The translations under genes were made by a program, and so were the position numbers. Below, piece by piece: positions 23,651 to 37,195 of a DNA stretch of 64,000 nt. The notes under the pieces are model-generated. The model did no database searches, had not been told where the DNA came from, and was given only the letters and a program-made list of their open reading frames with translations. Source of the stretch: Comamonas sp. JUb58 (lineage in GTDB: Bacteria; Pseudomonadota; Gammaproteobacteria; Burkholderiales; Burkholderiaceae_C); the NCBI RefSeq assembly GCF_004364775.1, contig NZ_SOAL01000014.1:1-64000 (forward strand), read 5' to 3'. The stretch's first letter is position 1. The number at the start of each line of letters is the position of its first letter.

Positions 23651-24754
23651 ATGCCGCGCCCCATTCTAGCCACCATTCACACTGCTGCCTTGCAACATAA
23701 CCTGGCACGCGCACGTCAAGCGGCCCAAGACGCCAAGCTGTGGTGTGTGGTGAAAGCGAACGCTTACGGCCATGGCATCGAGCAGGTGTTTGACGGCATG
23801 CGCGCCGCCGACGGCTTTGCGCTGCTGGAGCCGTCTGAGGCCCAGCGCATCCGCGATCTGGGCTGGCGCGGCCCTATCTTGTTGCTGGAAGGCGTCTTTG
23901 ATGCGCGCGACCTGGAGCTGTGCTCGCGCCTGAACCTCTGGCACACGGTGCACTGCGACCAGCAGATCGACTGGCTGGCGGCCCACAAGACCCAGCAACC
24001 GCACCGCGTGTTCCTGAAGATGAACTCCGGCATGAACCGCCTGGGCTTCACCGCCGAGCGCTACCGCTCCGCTTGGGCGCGGCTCAATGCGCTGCCTCAG
24101 GTGGATGAGATCTCCTTCATCACCCATTTCAGCGATGCCGATAGCGCCAAGGGCATAGGCGCGGCACTGGCGCTGTTCAACCAGACCACCCTGGACCTGC
24201 CCGGCGAGCGCAGCATCTGCAACAGCGCCGCGATGCTGCGCAATCCCGATATGTCCGCCAGCGAGCGCGGCGACTGGGTGCGCGGGGGTATCCTGCTCTA
24301 CGGCAGCGCGCCCGATTACCCGCTGCAAACCGCGGACGACTGGGGCCTACAGCCCACGATGACCTTGTCGGCCAAGGTCATCGGCGTGCAGGAGCTGCAG
24401 CCTGGCGACACCGTCGGCTACGGCTCGGCCTTTACTGCCGACAAGCCCATGCGCATCGGCGTCGTCGCCTGCGGCTATGCCGACGGCTACCCCCGCCACT
24501 GCGGCAACGGCACCCCCGTGCTGGTCGACGGCCAGCGCTCGCGCCTGATCGGTCGGGTCAGCATGGACATGGTCACCGTCGATCTCACCGACTTCCCCCA
24601 AGCCGGCTGGGGCAGCGAGGTCACCCTCTGGGGCCGCGCTGCCAATGGCACGGTGCTCTCCATCGACGAAGTGGCCCAGGCCGCTGGCACCGTGGGCTAT
24701 GAGCTGATGTGCGCGGTGGCGCCTCGCGTGCCGGTGGTGGTGGATGGGCACTGA
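23651..24754 (+). CDS. alr: alanine racemase
   Basis: A 367-residue fold-type III PLP enzyme. The PLP lysine is Lys35 in the VVKANAYGHG motif; the second catalytic tyrosine is in the GDTVGYGSAF segment, and the C-terminal beta domain contains GRVSMDMVTVDLT. It supplies D-alanine for peptidoglycan. It stands alone, divergent from lplT, an arrangement common in Burkholderiales. Length and motifs are complete. Confidence 0.96.
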   Translation: MPRPILATIHTAALQHNLARARQAAQDAKLWCVVKANAYGHGIEQVFDGMRAADGFALLEPSEAQRIRDLGWRGPILLLEGVFDARDLELCSRLNLWHTVHCDQQIDWLAAHKTQQPHRVFLKMNSGMNRLGFTAERYRSAWARLNALPQVDEISFITHFSDADSAKGIGAALALFNQTTLDLPGERSICNSAAMLRNPDMSASERGDWVRGGILLYGSAPDYPLQTADDWGLQPTMTLSAKVIGVQELQPGDTVGYGSAFTADKPMRIGVVACGYADGYPRHCGNGTPVLVDGQRSRLIGRVSMDMVTVDLTDFPQAGWGSEVTLWGRAANGTVLSIDEVAQAAGTVGYELMCAVAPRVPVVVDGH

Positions 24755-24900
24755 GCTGCCTCAAAAATAGGCAAATCTTCCAAGGGCTGGGTGGGCGCAG
24801 CGCCATCACTTCTGAAGGTTTCAGCCAGCCCCGCAGGCTTTAAAGAAAGACCTGCCTTTGCAGCCTGAGCGCGTCGCGGTCGATGCTGGCTGCAGTTCGC

Positions 24901-25404
24901 TCATCTCTCTTTGGGGCCAGACTTATTAAGCAGCGCTGCAATACCCGGGTGGGTACTTGTAAAAGTAGGGCCTGTCTGCGTGGATAACATCTTTTTCAGC
25001 GGTGAGATGGCTGGTCCTGTCTGGCTAGGCAGTCCCTCTTCTGGTTGAGCGTCATCAGCACTTGCGTTATAGGCGTTGGATCGTTTGCTAGGTGAGCGCT
25101 TGCTCCGAACTCTCGCTATTTCTTTCTCCAGCGCGCCATGGTCATTCTGCGGCGTAATAAGTTCCGCCAGAGAACTGCGTGGATTGATCAACCAGATGCA
25201 CATCACATAGGACGCCATGGCCACGGATGGGTCACCGCGTTCAATACGGGCCATCGTGGGTTGTGAAACGCCCAGCCTCATGGCCCATTGCGCCTGTGAT
25301 TCACCCCGCCGTTTGCGCGCAATCGCAATGTTCAGAGCCAGATGCTTGATCTGCTGCAGCACGATGTCTGGATAGTCCGAGGGCGGCGTATTTTGGCGAG
25401 GCAT
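24901..25404 (-). CDS. orphan XRE-type helix-turn-helix regulator
   Basis: A 167-residue protein. An XRE/HipB-like HTH covers about residues 20-75 (NIAIARKRRGESQAQWAMRLGVSQPTMARIERGD). The second half is a long polar, low-complexity tail (from about residue 95) with no recognised domain. HipB-like proteins often pair with a HipA kinase, but none is encoded beside this one. Base composition is somewhat lower in GC than its neighbours, compatible with acquisition. Inverted repeats in the AT-rich upstream gap could be its own operator. Confidence 0.75.
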   Translation of the reverse strand: MPRQNTPPSDYPDIVLQQIKHLALNIAIARKRRGESQAQWAMRLGVSQPTMARIERGDPSVAMASYVMCIWLINPRSSLAELITPQNDHGALEKEIARVRSKRSPSKRSNAYNASADDAQPEEGLPSQTGPAISPLKKMLSTQTGPTFTSTHPGIAALLNKSGPKER

Positions 25405-25454
25405 TCATAGATATTAGTTTTTTCCCCACAGATCGTAAATCTATAAATAAAATT

Positions 25455-25486
25455 AACCCACGGGTTTACCCTGACGTCACCAGGGT
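25455..25486. promoter_or_regulatory. two adjacent inverted repeats between xre and tetR genes
   Basis: AACCC-AC-GGGTT (25455-25466) and ACCCTG-N7-CAGGGT (25468-25486) are two perfect small dyads back to back, about 50 bp upstream of the leftward XRE gene. They are candidate binding sites for that regulator; assignment is by position only. Confidence 0.4.
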
Positions 25487-25509
25487 TTGTGCAGGCCGCG
25501 TGCAATTAG

Positions 25510-25525
25510 CGTACAGTTTTGTACG
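25510..25525. promoter_or_regulatory. putative TetR operator
   Basis: CGTACA-GTTT-TGTACG is a perfect dyad with six-base arms, 24 bp before the tetR-type gene start. Position and form fit autorepression of the efflux operon. Confidence 0.6.
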
Positions 25526-25548
25526 TTTAATGCTTTTGCCTGCTTACC

Positions 25549-26133
25549 ATGACCCCCAAAGAACGCCAACCCCGCAGTGATGCGCTGGCCCACCGCAGCC
25601 AGTTGCTCGATGCGGCCCTGCATGTGTTTACCGAGCAGGGGGTGACGGTGGCTTTGGATGTGGTGGCGGAGCGGGCGGGGGTGAGCCGCACAACGCTGTA
25701 CCGCAATTTTGCGGACCGGTCCGAGCTGCTGCGGGCCTTGCTGATCCATATCCTGGAGCGGCTGGCCGCCAAGGCCCAGGCCTTGAGCGAGACGGGCGAT
25801 GCCGATGCGCTGTTCGAGTTTCTGCGCTTGTGGGCCCATGACTCGGTGCTGACCGTGCCGCTGACCGATTACTGGCGTTCGCTGCCGCTCGATGACCCCT
25901 TGGTCGTCGATCTGCGCGCGCGCCTGTTGGCACTGGTGACGCCCTTGCTGCTGCAGGCCAAGGCGGCAGGGCGCTGCCGGGAGGATTTGCAGGGCGCTGA
26001 TCTGCTGCTGATCGTGGGCATGTTCAGCGCGGCGCGGCGGGGCCGCACACCGGCTGAGCGCCTGCAGCTGAGCGACCGCGCCTGGCAGCTGATCACCGAA
26101 GGCCTGCGCGTGGATGCCAGGGAGGCGGTATGA
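25549..26133 (+). CDS. TetR-family transcriptional regulator
   Basis: A 194-residue regulator: the N-terminal HTH spans about residues 15-60 (AALHVFTEQGVTVALDVVAERAGVSRTTLYRNFADRSELL), followed by a helical ligand-binding domain without close family features. It is the first gene of a four-gene operon with MFS permease, membrane-fusion protein and outer-membrane factor; its stop overlaps the permease start (ATGA). It most likely represses the operon until a pump substrate binds. Confidence 0.92.
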   Translation: MTPKERQPRSDALAHRSQLLDAALHVFTEQGVTVALDVVAERAGVSRTTLYRNFADRSELLRALLIHILERLAAKAQALSETGDADALFEFLRLWAHDSVLTVPLTDYWRSLPLDDPLVVDLRARLLALVTPLLLQAKAAGRCREDLQGADLLLIVGMFSAARRGRTPAERLQLSDRAWQLITEGLRVDAREAV

Positions 26134-27794
26134 ACGCGCCCGCCTTTCGCTATGTCGAGCAACCCCCGGATTGGGAGACGCATGAGCGCCCCGTGCTGCC
26201 GGGCTCGCCCGCGCGGCTGCAGCACACGCTGCCCCGGCGCCTGGCCTACATCATGGTGGGCCTGTTTGTCGGTCTGGTCGGTGGTCTGGGCAATGGCCTG
26301 GTCACGGCCAATCTGACCTCGATCCAGGGCCAGCTGGGCTTGACGGCGGTTGAGGCCGCCTGGCTGCCTGCAGCCTATGTGATGGTGAATGTGACGGCCA
26401 ACCTGCTGGTCTTCAAAAGCCGCCAGCAGCTGGGCCTGCGGGTGTTTGCCGAATGGGGCCTGGGCATTTATGCGCTGTTGGCCTTGCTGCACGTGTTTGT
26501 CGAGGGCTACACCATGTCCATCGTGGTGCGGGCTGTGGCCGGTTTTGCCGGTGCCACCACCACCTCGCTGGCCGTCATGTATGTGATGCAGGGCTTTCCG
26601 GCCTCCAAGGTGCCCTCGGCCTTCATCCTGGGCATGAACATGTCCTCGATCGCCGTGCCGCTGGCCTGGGTGCTGTCGCCCTCGCTGGTCAACGTCAACC
26701 CCTGGCCCCATCTGTATGCTTTTGAGGCAGGCCTGGCGCTGATGGCCTTTGCCGCCGTGGTGGTGCTCAAGCTGCCACGGGGCCTGCAGATCCATGTGTT
26801 CGAGCCGCTGGACTTTGTGACCTTTTTGCTGGTTGCGCCTGCGGTGGGCCTGCTGTGCGCGGTGCTGGCCCAGGGTGTGAATGCCTGGTGGTTCAACGCC
26901 CCCTGGCTGGCCTATGCGCTGATCGCCTCGCTGGTGCTGTTTGCGCTGGCGGCGCTGCTGGAATACAGCCGCCGCACGCCGCTGATCCAGCTGCGCTGGC
27001 TGATGCACCCCACGACGCTGACCTTCATGGCTGGCGCCATCATGATGCGTTTCATGATCTCGGAGCAGAACTATGGCGTGGTGGGCCTGCTGCGCGCGAT
27101 GGGCGTGGTGCCCGAGCAGTTGCAGGCGCTGTACGGCGTGATCTTTGTCGGCATGCTGCTGGGTGTCATTGTCGGTGCGGCCACCTTCAGCCCCCAGGCC
27201 ATCCTGCCGCAGATTCTGACCTCGATCCTGCTGATCGGCGTGGGCGGCTGGCTGGATCTGCACTCCACCAGCCTGAGCCGCCCGCATGATTTTTTCTTCA
27301 GCCAGTTCCTGATTGCGTTCTCGGCGGCGCTGTTCATGGGGCCGGTGATGATGATCGGCATCCAGCGTGCGCTGGGCAAGGGGCTGGACCACATGGTCAC
27401 CTTTGTGGTGCTGTTCTCGGTCACCCAAAGCCTGGGCGGCCTGCTCGGCCCCGCGCTGCTGGGCAGCATCCAGCAGCAGCGCGCCCAGCTCTACACCCAG
27501 GCGATTGCGGCCGATATGCCGGTGACCAACCCCTTGGTCGCGCAGCGCCTGGCCCAGCAATCCCAGTCCCTGGGCCGCACCATCACCGACCCGGTGCAGC
27601 GCGGCGCCCAAAGCCAGGCCCAGCTGGTGCAGGTGATCCGGCGTGAGGCGGCAGTGCGCGCCTTCAACGATGTGTTCCGCGTGATTGGCGCAATGGCGCT
27701 GGCCTTCCTGGCCTGGGCGTTCTACCGCGTGCTGCGCCAGCGCATTCTGGCCTGGCTGGCGCGGCGCCGAGGCGAGCTGCCGGCTCCCGTCTGA
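26130..27794 (+). CDS. DHA2-type MFS efflux permease (EmrB-like)
   Basis: A 554-residue inner-membrane protein with about fourteen helices, beginning with a short polar N-terminus and then LAYIMVGLFVGLVGGLGNGLVTANLTSIQG. The segment AAWLPAAYVMVNVTANLL is typical of DHA2 multidrug permeases. It is encoded directly before EmrA- and TolC-type genes, making a complete tripartite pump. Substrates are unknown; the proximity to an NRPS gene raises the possibility that its product is exported by this pump. Confidence 0.9.
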   Translation: MNAPAFRYVEQPPDWETHERPVLPGSPARLQHTLPRRLAYIMVGLFVGLVGGLGNGLVTANLTSIQGQLGLTAVEAAWLPAAYVMVNVTANLLVFKSRQQLGLRVFAEWGLGIYALLALLHVFVEGYTMSIVVRAVAGFAGATTTSLAVMYVMQGFPASKVPSAFILGMNMSSIAVPLAWVLSPSLVNVNPWPHLYAFEAGLALMAFAAVVVLKLPRGLQIHVFEPLDFVTFLLVAPAVGLLCAVLAQGVNAWWFNAPWLAYALIASLVLFALAALLEYSRRTPLIQLRWLMHPTTLTFMAGAIMMRFMISEQNYGVVGLLRAMGVVPEQLQALYGVIFVGMLLGVIVGAATFSPQAILPQILTSILLIGVGGWLDLHSTSLSRPHDFFFSQFLIAFSAALFMGPVMMIGIQRALGKGLDHMVTFVVLFSVTQSLGGLLGPALLGSIQQQRAQLYTQAIAADMPVTNPLVAQRLAQQSQSLGRTITDPVQRGAQSQAQLVQVIRREAAVRAFNDVFRVIGAMALAFLAWAFYRVLRQRILAWLARRRGELPAPV

Positions 27795-27835
27795 TCCCCA
27801 CCCCCTTTTCGATCCTTATCTACAAAGCAACAACA

Positions 27836-29032
27836 ATGTCTGATACTGAAAAACCCACACCTAACGCTGCCCCCGCTGCCACAGCGGAACCTGCAGCCCC
27901 CCAAGCCACGCCAGCGCCTGCTGCGCCCGTGCCCGCCGCTGCGCCTGCCGCATCGCCAACGGCCAAGCTGATCCGGCCCAGCCGCCGCGCGGTACTGACG
28001 ATGGCGGTCGTCGCCTTGGCCGGCGTGCTGCTGGTGCTCTGGGCCTGGAAGCTGCCGCCCTTTGCCTCCGACATGATGCGCACCGACAACGCCTATGTGC
28101 GCGGCCAGATCACCGTGCTGGCGCCCCAGGTCAGCGGCTATGTGACCGAGGTGAATGTGCAGGACTATGCGCATGTCAAACGCGGCGATGTGCTGCTGCG
28201 CATCGATGACCGTATCTATGCCGAAAAAGTGGCCCAGGCCCAGGCGCAGCTGGACAATGCCCGCGCGCAACTGGCCAACTCGGACCAGACCCAGGCGCAA
28301 AACCGTGCCAACCTGGGCGCGCGCCAGGCCAGCCTGTCGGCGGTGGATGCCGAAGCCCGCCGTGCGGCGGCCGATCTGCAGCGGGTCGAGGACCTGGCCG
28401 CACGCGGCTCGGTGTCGCTGCGCGAGCGCGACCAGTCCCGCGCCACCAGCCAGCTGGCCAAGGCCAATGTGCAAAAGGCGCAGGCCGATATCCGCATTGG
28501 CGAGCAAAGCATCAAATCCACCCAGGTAGCACGTGCCAGCCTGGAGGCCCAGGTGAAGGCCGCCGAAGCCCAGCTGGGCCTGGCCCAGATCGACCTGGAC
28601 AACACGGTGGTGCGTGCGCCGCGCGATGGCCAGATCAGCGAAGCCTCGGTGCGCCTGGGCCAGTACGTGGCCTCGGGCACGCAGCTGCTGTTCCTGGTGC
28701 CCGAGCAGCTCTGGGTGGTGGCCAACTTCAAGGAAACCCAGATCGCCCACATGCAGCAGGGCCAGGCCGCCAGCTTTTATGTCGATGCGCTGGAAGGCGC
28801 CGAGCTGAGAGGCCATATCGAGCAGATGGCACCGGCCACCGGCTCGGAGTTCAGCGTCATCAAGGCTGACAACGCCTCGGGCAACTTCATCAAGATCGTG
28901 CAGCGCCTGCCGATCCGCATTGCGATTGACCCAAACCAGCCGCTGGCCGCCCGCCTGCGCCCGGGCATGTCGGTTGAAGTGCATGTGGACACGCGCGCCG
29001 CCAAGGCCGCTGCCCAAGGAGACCGGCCATGA
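27836..29032 (+). CDS. EmrA/HlyD-type membrane fusion protein
   Basis: A 398-residue periplasmic adaptor. An Ala/Pro-rich cytoplasmic head (residues 1-50) precedes a single membrane helix (about 59-76), then the half-lipoyl motif MRTDNAYVRGQITVLAPQVSGYV, a coiled-coil hairpin (about 130-250) and the second lipoyl half VVRAPRDGQI. It bridges the MFS permease to the outer-membrane factor. It is preceded by a 41-bp gap and overlaps the next gene by four bases. Confidence 0.93.
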   Translation: MSDTEKPTPNAAPAATAEPAAPQATPAPAAPVPAAAPAASPTAKLIRPSRRAVLTMAVVALAGVLLVLWAWKLPPFASDMMRTDNAYVRGQITVLAPQVSGYVTEVNVQDYAHVKRGDVLLRIDDRIYAEKVAQAQAQLDNARAQLANSDQTQAQNRANLGARQASLSAVDAEARRAAADLQRVEDLAARGSVSLRERDQSRATSQLAKANVQKAQADIRIGEQSIKSTQVARASLEAQVKAAEAQLGLAQIDLDNTVVRAPRDGQISEASVRLGQYVASGTQLLFLVPEQLWVVANFKETQIAHMQQGQAASFYVDALEGAELRGHIEQMAPATGSEFSVIKADNASGNFIKIVQRLPIRIAIDPNQPLAARLRPGMSVEVHVDTRAAKAAAQGDRP

Positions 29033-30495
29033 CCCGCAGCCCGCTAGTGCGCGGTTCGGCCTGGACCACGCTGACCACCCTGGGCATGGCCATGCTGCTG
29101 GCTGGTTGCGCACCGGCGCTGCGCCAGGCACCCGCCGATGTCGCCGTGACCGTGCCCAGCGCCTGGGCGCAGACCGAGGCCGCTGCCACCAGCGGGCCGG
29201 AGGCCGCCGTGCCCGCCGCCTGGTGGCAGGCCTTTGGCGATGAACAGCTCAACCACTATGTGCAGGCCGCGCTGGCCCGCAATGCCAACCTGCAGGTAGC
29301 AGGCACCCGCGTGGCCGCAGCCCGCGCCCAGCTCGCGGCGGCTGATGCCGCGCTGCAACCCAACCTGTCTCTGGGCAGCAATGTGGGCGCCACCCACACC
29401 TTGACCACCTCGGGCATCACCACCAGCCGCTCCATCCAGCCCCAGCTGCAGGCCAGCTGGGAGCCCGATCTCTGGGGCCGCCTGGGCGACCGCAGCACGG
29501 CGGCCGATCTGCAGTACCGCGCCAGCCAGGCCGACCGCGATGCGGTGGCTCTGACGGTGGCGGCCACCACGGCCCAGGCCTATGTCGACCTGCTGGGCCG
29601 CGAGGCGCAACTGGCCCAGACGCGCCGGACCCTGCAGACCCGGAGCACCGCGCTGCAACTGGCCCGTGACCAGGAATCGGTGGGCTATATCTCGCGCCTG
29701 CAGGTGACCCAGGCGCAGGCAGAGTACGAGGCCATCCAGGGCCAGATCCCGCCGCTGGAGCTGGCGATTGCGCGGCAGTACAACGCGCTGCAATTGCTGG
29801 CCGGCGATGTGCCCGCCGTGCGGGATACCGCTGCGGCCGACGGCCAGGGCTTTGCCCGCCTGCAGATGCCGGTGGTGCCCGCTGCGCTGCCGTCGACCCT
29901 GCTGCGCCGCCGGCCTGACCTGGTGCAGGCCGAGCTGAACCTGGCCGCCAGCGATGCCAGCCTGCGTGCCAGCCGCGCCGCCTACCTGCCCCAGCTCAAC
30001 CTCAGCGCCAGTGCAGGGCGGCTGTTTGTCAATGCGCTGCAGTACAACCCGATCAATGTCTGGAGCCTGGGCGCCAGCGTGCTGGCCCCGCTGTTTGATG
30101 GCGGCCGGCTTGATGCCCAGTACGATGCGGCTACGGCCCAGCGCGACCAGGCCGCCTACGCCTACCGGGGCGCGGTGCTCTCGGCCTTGGGCGATGTGGA
30201 AAACGCGCTGGTCGGCGTGCAGCGCCTGGCCGAGCAGGAGCAGGCCGCCGAGCGCCGCCGCGCCGTGCTGGCCCAGACCCTGGGCTATGCCAAGGACCGC
30301 TATGAGGCGGGCTATGCCTCCTACCTGGAGCAGATTGACGCCCAGCGCAACCTGTTCCAGGCCGAGACCGAGCTGGTCAACCTGCGCCAGAGCCGGCTGG
30401 ACAACCAGATTGCGCTGTACCGCGCGCTGGGCGGGGGCTGGTCGGCCGATGCCGTGCTGCCGGCCGCCGCAGCGCAAGCCACAGCCGCAGATTAG
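29029..30495 (+). CDS. outer-membrane factor lipoprotein, NodT/TolC type
   Basis: A 488-residue protein with a lipobox (MLLAGCAP, Cys near residue 27) after a signal peptide, and two OEP-type repeats of long helices (for example ALARNANLQVAGTRVAAARAQLAAADAALQPNLS and the later RRRPDLVQAELNLAASDASLRASRAAYLPQLNLSAS pattern). It forms the outer-membrane channel of the efflux pump encoded upstream. The start overlaps the preceding stop (ATGA). Confidence 0.94.
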   Translation: MTRSPLVRGSAWTTLTTLGMAMLLAGCAPALRQAPADVAVTVPSAWAQTEAAATSGPEAAVPAAWWQAFGDEQLNHYVQAALARNANLQVAGTRVAAARAQLAAADAALQPNLSLGSNVGATHTLTTSGITTSRSIQPQLQASWEPDLWGRLGDRSTAADLQYRASQADRDAVALTVAATTAQAYVDLLGREAQLAQTRRTLQTRSTALQLARDQESVGYISRLQVTQAQAEYEAIQGQIPPLELAIARQYNALQLLAGDVPAVRDTAAADGQGFARLQMPVVPAALPSTLLRRRPDLVQAELNLAASDASLRASRAAYLPQLNLSASAGRLFVNALQYNPINVWSLGASVLAPLFDGGRLDAQYDAATAQRDQAAYAYRGAVLSALGDVENALVGVQRLAEQEQAAERRRAVLAQTLGYAKDRYEAGYASYLEQIDAQRNLFQAETELVNLRQSRLDNQIALYRALGGGWSADAVLPAAAAQATAAD

Positions 30496-30673
30496 GCCGG
30501 GCTTAAACACGGGCCAAAGCGTTGTGCTCAGCCCTCAGGCCGGCCCTTGCGGGGGTGATCCCGGGTTAGCAAGCATTGGTACAGCCGCATAATGCGCAAA
30601 TGCCCCATTCTGGGGCGTTATGTGCAGAAAGGCGGTGCGCCTGCGCCTTCTGCAGCTGCCGGGTATTGCTGCC

Positions 30674-34728
<4,055 letters not shown>

Positions 34729-34741
<13 letters not shown>

Positions 34742-35358
34742 GGCTGAAATGGACAGTGCAGCCGCTGGCCTTGCCGCCAGCGCTGCAGGGCCGGGTACAG
34801 GCCCAGGTGCTGACGGTGGCCGCACCCCCATCCAACCTGCTGCCGCGCGAGGCCCTGCGCGAGGCCGTCTACCGGGCCATTGGCGAGACCTTGGCGCCGC
34901 AGCTGGGCTGTGTACCAGCACAACTGGCGGTGCAACGCCGCGCCGGCCAGGCCCCGCAGCTGCTGCGCAACGGACAGATGCTGCCGGGCTGGCAGCTGTC
35001 CATCAGCTATGCAGATGCGATGGCGGTCTGGGCTTGCACACAAGAGGGCCGCGTCGGCATTGATGTGCAGGGCCCGCCTGGTGATGCACACACCGATATC
35101 GATGCCGCTGGCTGGCCGGCGGTGGCTGCCCTGTACCTGGAGCCCGATGCCGCCGCTGCGCTGGCGGGCTTGCAGCGCATGGACTGGCAGCGCGGCTTTG
35201 CCCGGCAATGGGCGAGGCTGGAGGCCCAGCTCAAATGCGCCGGGCTGGCGTTGACCGAAGTTCATGATCGCCGACCTGGCTGGAATGCGCATATGGTTTT
35301 GAGCGATCTGCCCTGCGATGCGGGTGCCCTGGCGCTGGCCTGGCGCGCGTCGGCCTAG
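34729..35358 (+). CDS. 4'-phosphopantetheinyl transferase superfamily protein
   Basis: A 209-residue protein overlapping the NRPS stop by 13 bp. The Sfp-type motifs are present in divergent form: SISYADAMAVWACTQEGRVGIDVQ (equivalent of the magnesium-binding GIDIE region) and FARQWARLEAQLKCAGLAL (equivalent of WxxKEAxxKxxG). GIDVQ has Gln where the second acidic ligand is usually Glu, and the WARLEAQLK segment keeps the Glu and Lys. It probably loads the phosphopantetheine arm onto Ser574 of the adjacent synthetase. I am fairly sure of the family because of the genetic coupling. Confidence 0.8.
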
Positions 35359-35527
35359 GCGGCATCTGGCTTTAGCGCCCCCGTTACACTGGCCTGCACC
35401 GCAGCCGCTACCAGAAAGTAGTCAGCGCCGGGCCCATATCGATACAACGAATAAATCGTTGGCGGGGCCGGGCTGCACTGCCATAGTGCGGCGTTTTGAT
35501 TTTTTGCATGGAATGAAGGACTCTGTG

Positions 35528-37150
35528 ATGCAACCCACCACTTATCTGCAAGGCCGCAACGGCTGGGCGCGCAGCGTCTGCACACTGGCCATCGCCGGCG
35601 CAGTGGCCAGCATGGCATTTTCTGCTCAGGCATCGAACTTCCGCTGGACCCGCTCGGCCGATCTGTCGTCCTGGGACATCCATGCGCAGAATGTAGGGGT
35701 CAACAACTCGGTGCACCGCGCGGTCTACGAAGCGCTGGTCGAGTACAACAGCCAGACCCAGAAGCCCGAGCCTTCGCTGGCCACCAAGTGGGAGCGCATC
35801 AATCCCAAGCAGCTGCGCATCACCTTGCGCGAAGGCGTGACCTTCAGCGATGGCTCGCCGCTGACCCCCGATGACGTCAAGTTCTCGCTGGAGCGGGCCA
35901 AGTCCAAGAGCTCCGGCTTTGTGGTCTACACCCAGGGCATCGACCGCATCGAGGTGGTCAATGCCCGCACCCTGGATATCTTCTCCGACGTGCCCAACCC
36001 GGTGCTGGTCAACCAGCTGACCGAGCTGCGCATCATGAGCAAGCCCTGGGCGGTGCAGCACCAGTCCGAGGTGCCCAAGGACATCAAGGCCAAGGACGAG
36101 AACTATGCCCACCGCCATGCGCTGGGCACTGGCCCCTATGTGCTCGACAGCTGGTCGCAGGATTCGCGCCTGGTGCTCAAGCGCAACCCGCAGTGGTGGG
36201 GCAAGACCCAGTACCCCAGCAACATCACGCAGGCGGTGTACACGCCGATCAAGTCGGACGCCACGCGCACCGCAGCGCTGCTGTCGGGCGAGGTGGATTT
36301 CATCATCGACCCGAGCATGAATGACCTGCAGCGCATCAAGCAGGCGCCCAACCTGCAGGTACTGGAGTCTGCGGCTGACCGCACCCTGTTCCTGGGCATG
36401 GACCAGTACCGCGACGAGTTGCCGCAGTCCAGCGTCAAGGGCAAGAACCCGTTCAAGGATGTGCGCGTGCGCCAGGCACTGTACCAGTCCATCGACATGG
36501 GCACCATCCAGCGCGTGGTGATGCGCGGCCTGGCCCAGCCCACCGGCACCTTGATCGCCCACCATGTGAATGGCTGGACCAAGCAGGCCGACCAGCGCCT
36601 GGCCTTTGATGCGGAAGGCGCCAAGAAGCTGCTGGCCCAGGCGGGCTACCCGGATGGCTTTGAGTTTGAGTTCTCCTGCCCAGCCGGCCGCTACCCCAGC
36701 GATGAGCAGCTCTGCCAGGCCATCAGCGCCCAGTGGGCCAAGGTGGGCATCAAGGCCAAGCTGCGCACCTACCCGTTTGCCACCTACTTCCCGATGATCC
36801 AGCGCTACGAAGCCAGCGTCTACCTGCTGGGCTGGTCGGTACCGACCTTTGATGCCTACTACAGCCTGCAGGCGCTGCTGCGCTCGCCTGGCGGCAGCGG
36901 TGATGGCAACTTCAACCTGGGCCGCTTCTCCGACCCGCAGCAGGATGCGATGATCGAGCGCGTCAAGACCGAGACCGATCTGAAGCTGCGCAACCAGTTG
37001 ATCGAGAAGGTGCTGCTCAACGAGCACAAGGCCATCTCGCACATCCCGCTGTTCAACCTGATCACCCCCTGGGCAGCCAGCAAGAAGGTCAGCATCCCGA
37101 CCCGCGCGGACAACTACATCGACTGGCGCCTGTTGAACGTGGTGAATTAA
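35528..37150 (+). CDS. family-5 extracellular solute-binding protein (Dpp/Opp type)
   Basis: A 540-residue periplasmic protein: signal peptide to about residue 33 (VASMAFSAQA), then SBP_bac_5 features, including LATKWERINPKQLRITLREGVTFSDGSPLTPDDVKFSLERAK and later ALGTGPYVLDSW. Members bind peptides, nickel, haem or other ligands for ABC import. No permease or ATPase gene is adjacent, so it either uses a transporter encoded elsewhere or functions alone. The start is placed at 35528 because AAGGA lies about 10 bp upstream; an in-frame ATG at 35513 lacks a site. Confidence 0.88.
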   Translation: MQPTTYLQGRNGWARSVCTLAIAGAVASMAFSAQASNFRWTRSADLSSWDIHAQNVGVNNSVHRAVYEALVEYNSQTQKPEPSLATKWERINPKQLRITLREGVTFSDGSPLTPDDVKFSLERAKSKSSGFVVYTQGIDRIEVVNARTLDIFSDVPNPVLVNQLTELRIMSKPWAVQHQSEVPKDIKAKDENYAHRHALGTGPYVLDSWSQDSRLVLKRNPQWWGKTQYPSNITQAVYTPIKSDATRTAALLSGEVDFIIDPSMNDLQRIKQAPNLQVLESAADRTLFLGMDQYRDELPQSSVKGKNPFKDVRVRQALYQSIDMGTIQRVVMRGLAQPTGTLIAHHVNGWTKQADQRLAFDAEGAKKLLAQAGYPDGFEFEFSCPAGRYPSDEQLCQAISAQWAKVGIKAKLRTYPFATYFPMIQRYEASVYLLGWSVPTFDAYYSLQALLRSPGGSGDGNFNLGRFSDPQQDAMIERVKTETDLKLRNQLIEKVLLNEHKAISHIPLFNLITPWAASKKVSIPTRADNYIDWRLLNVVN

Positions 37151-37195
37151 GGGGCAGGTTAGAGGACATGGGCGCGGCTGTCTGATAATGCCGGC

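Noticed and set aside
25869..27611. Antisense open frame of 580 codons opposite the TetR and MFS genes
   Set aside because: The His/Gln/Arg-rich translation has no motifs and overlaps well-supported genes.
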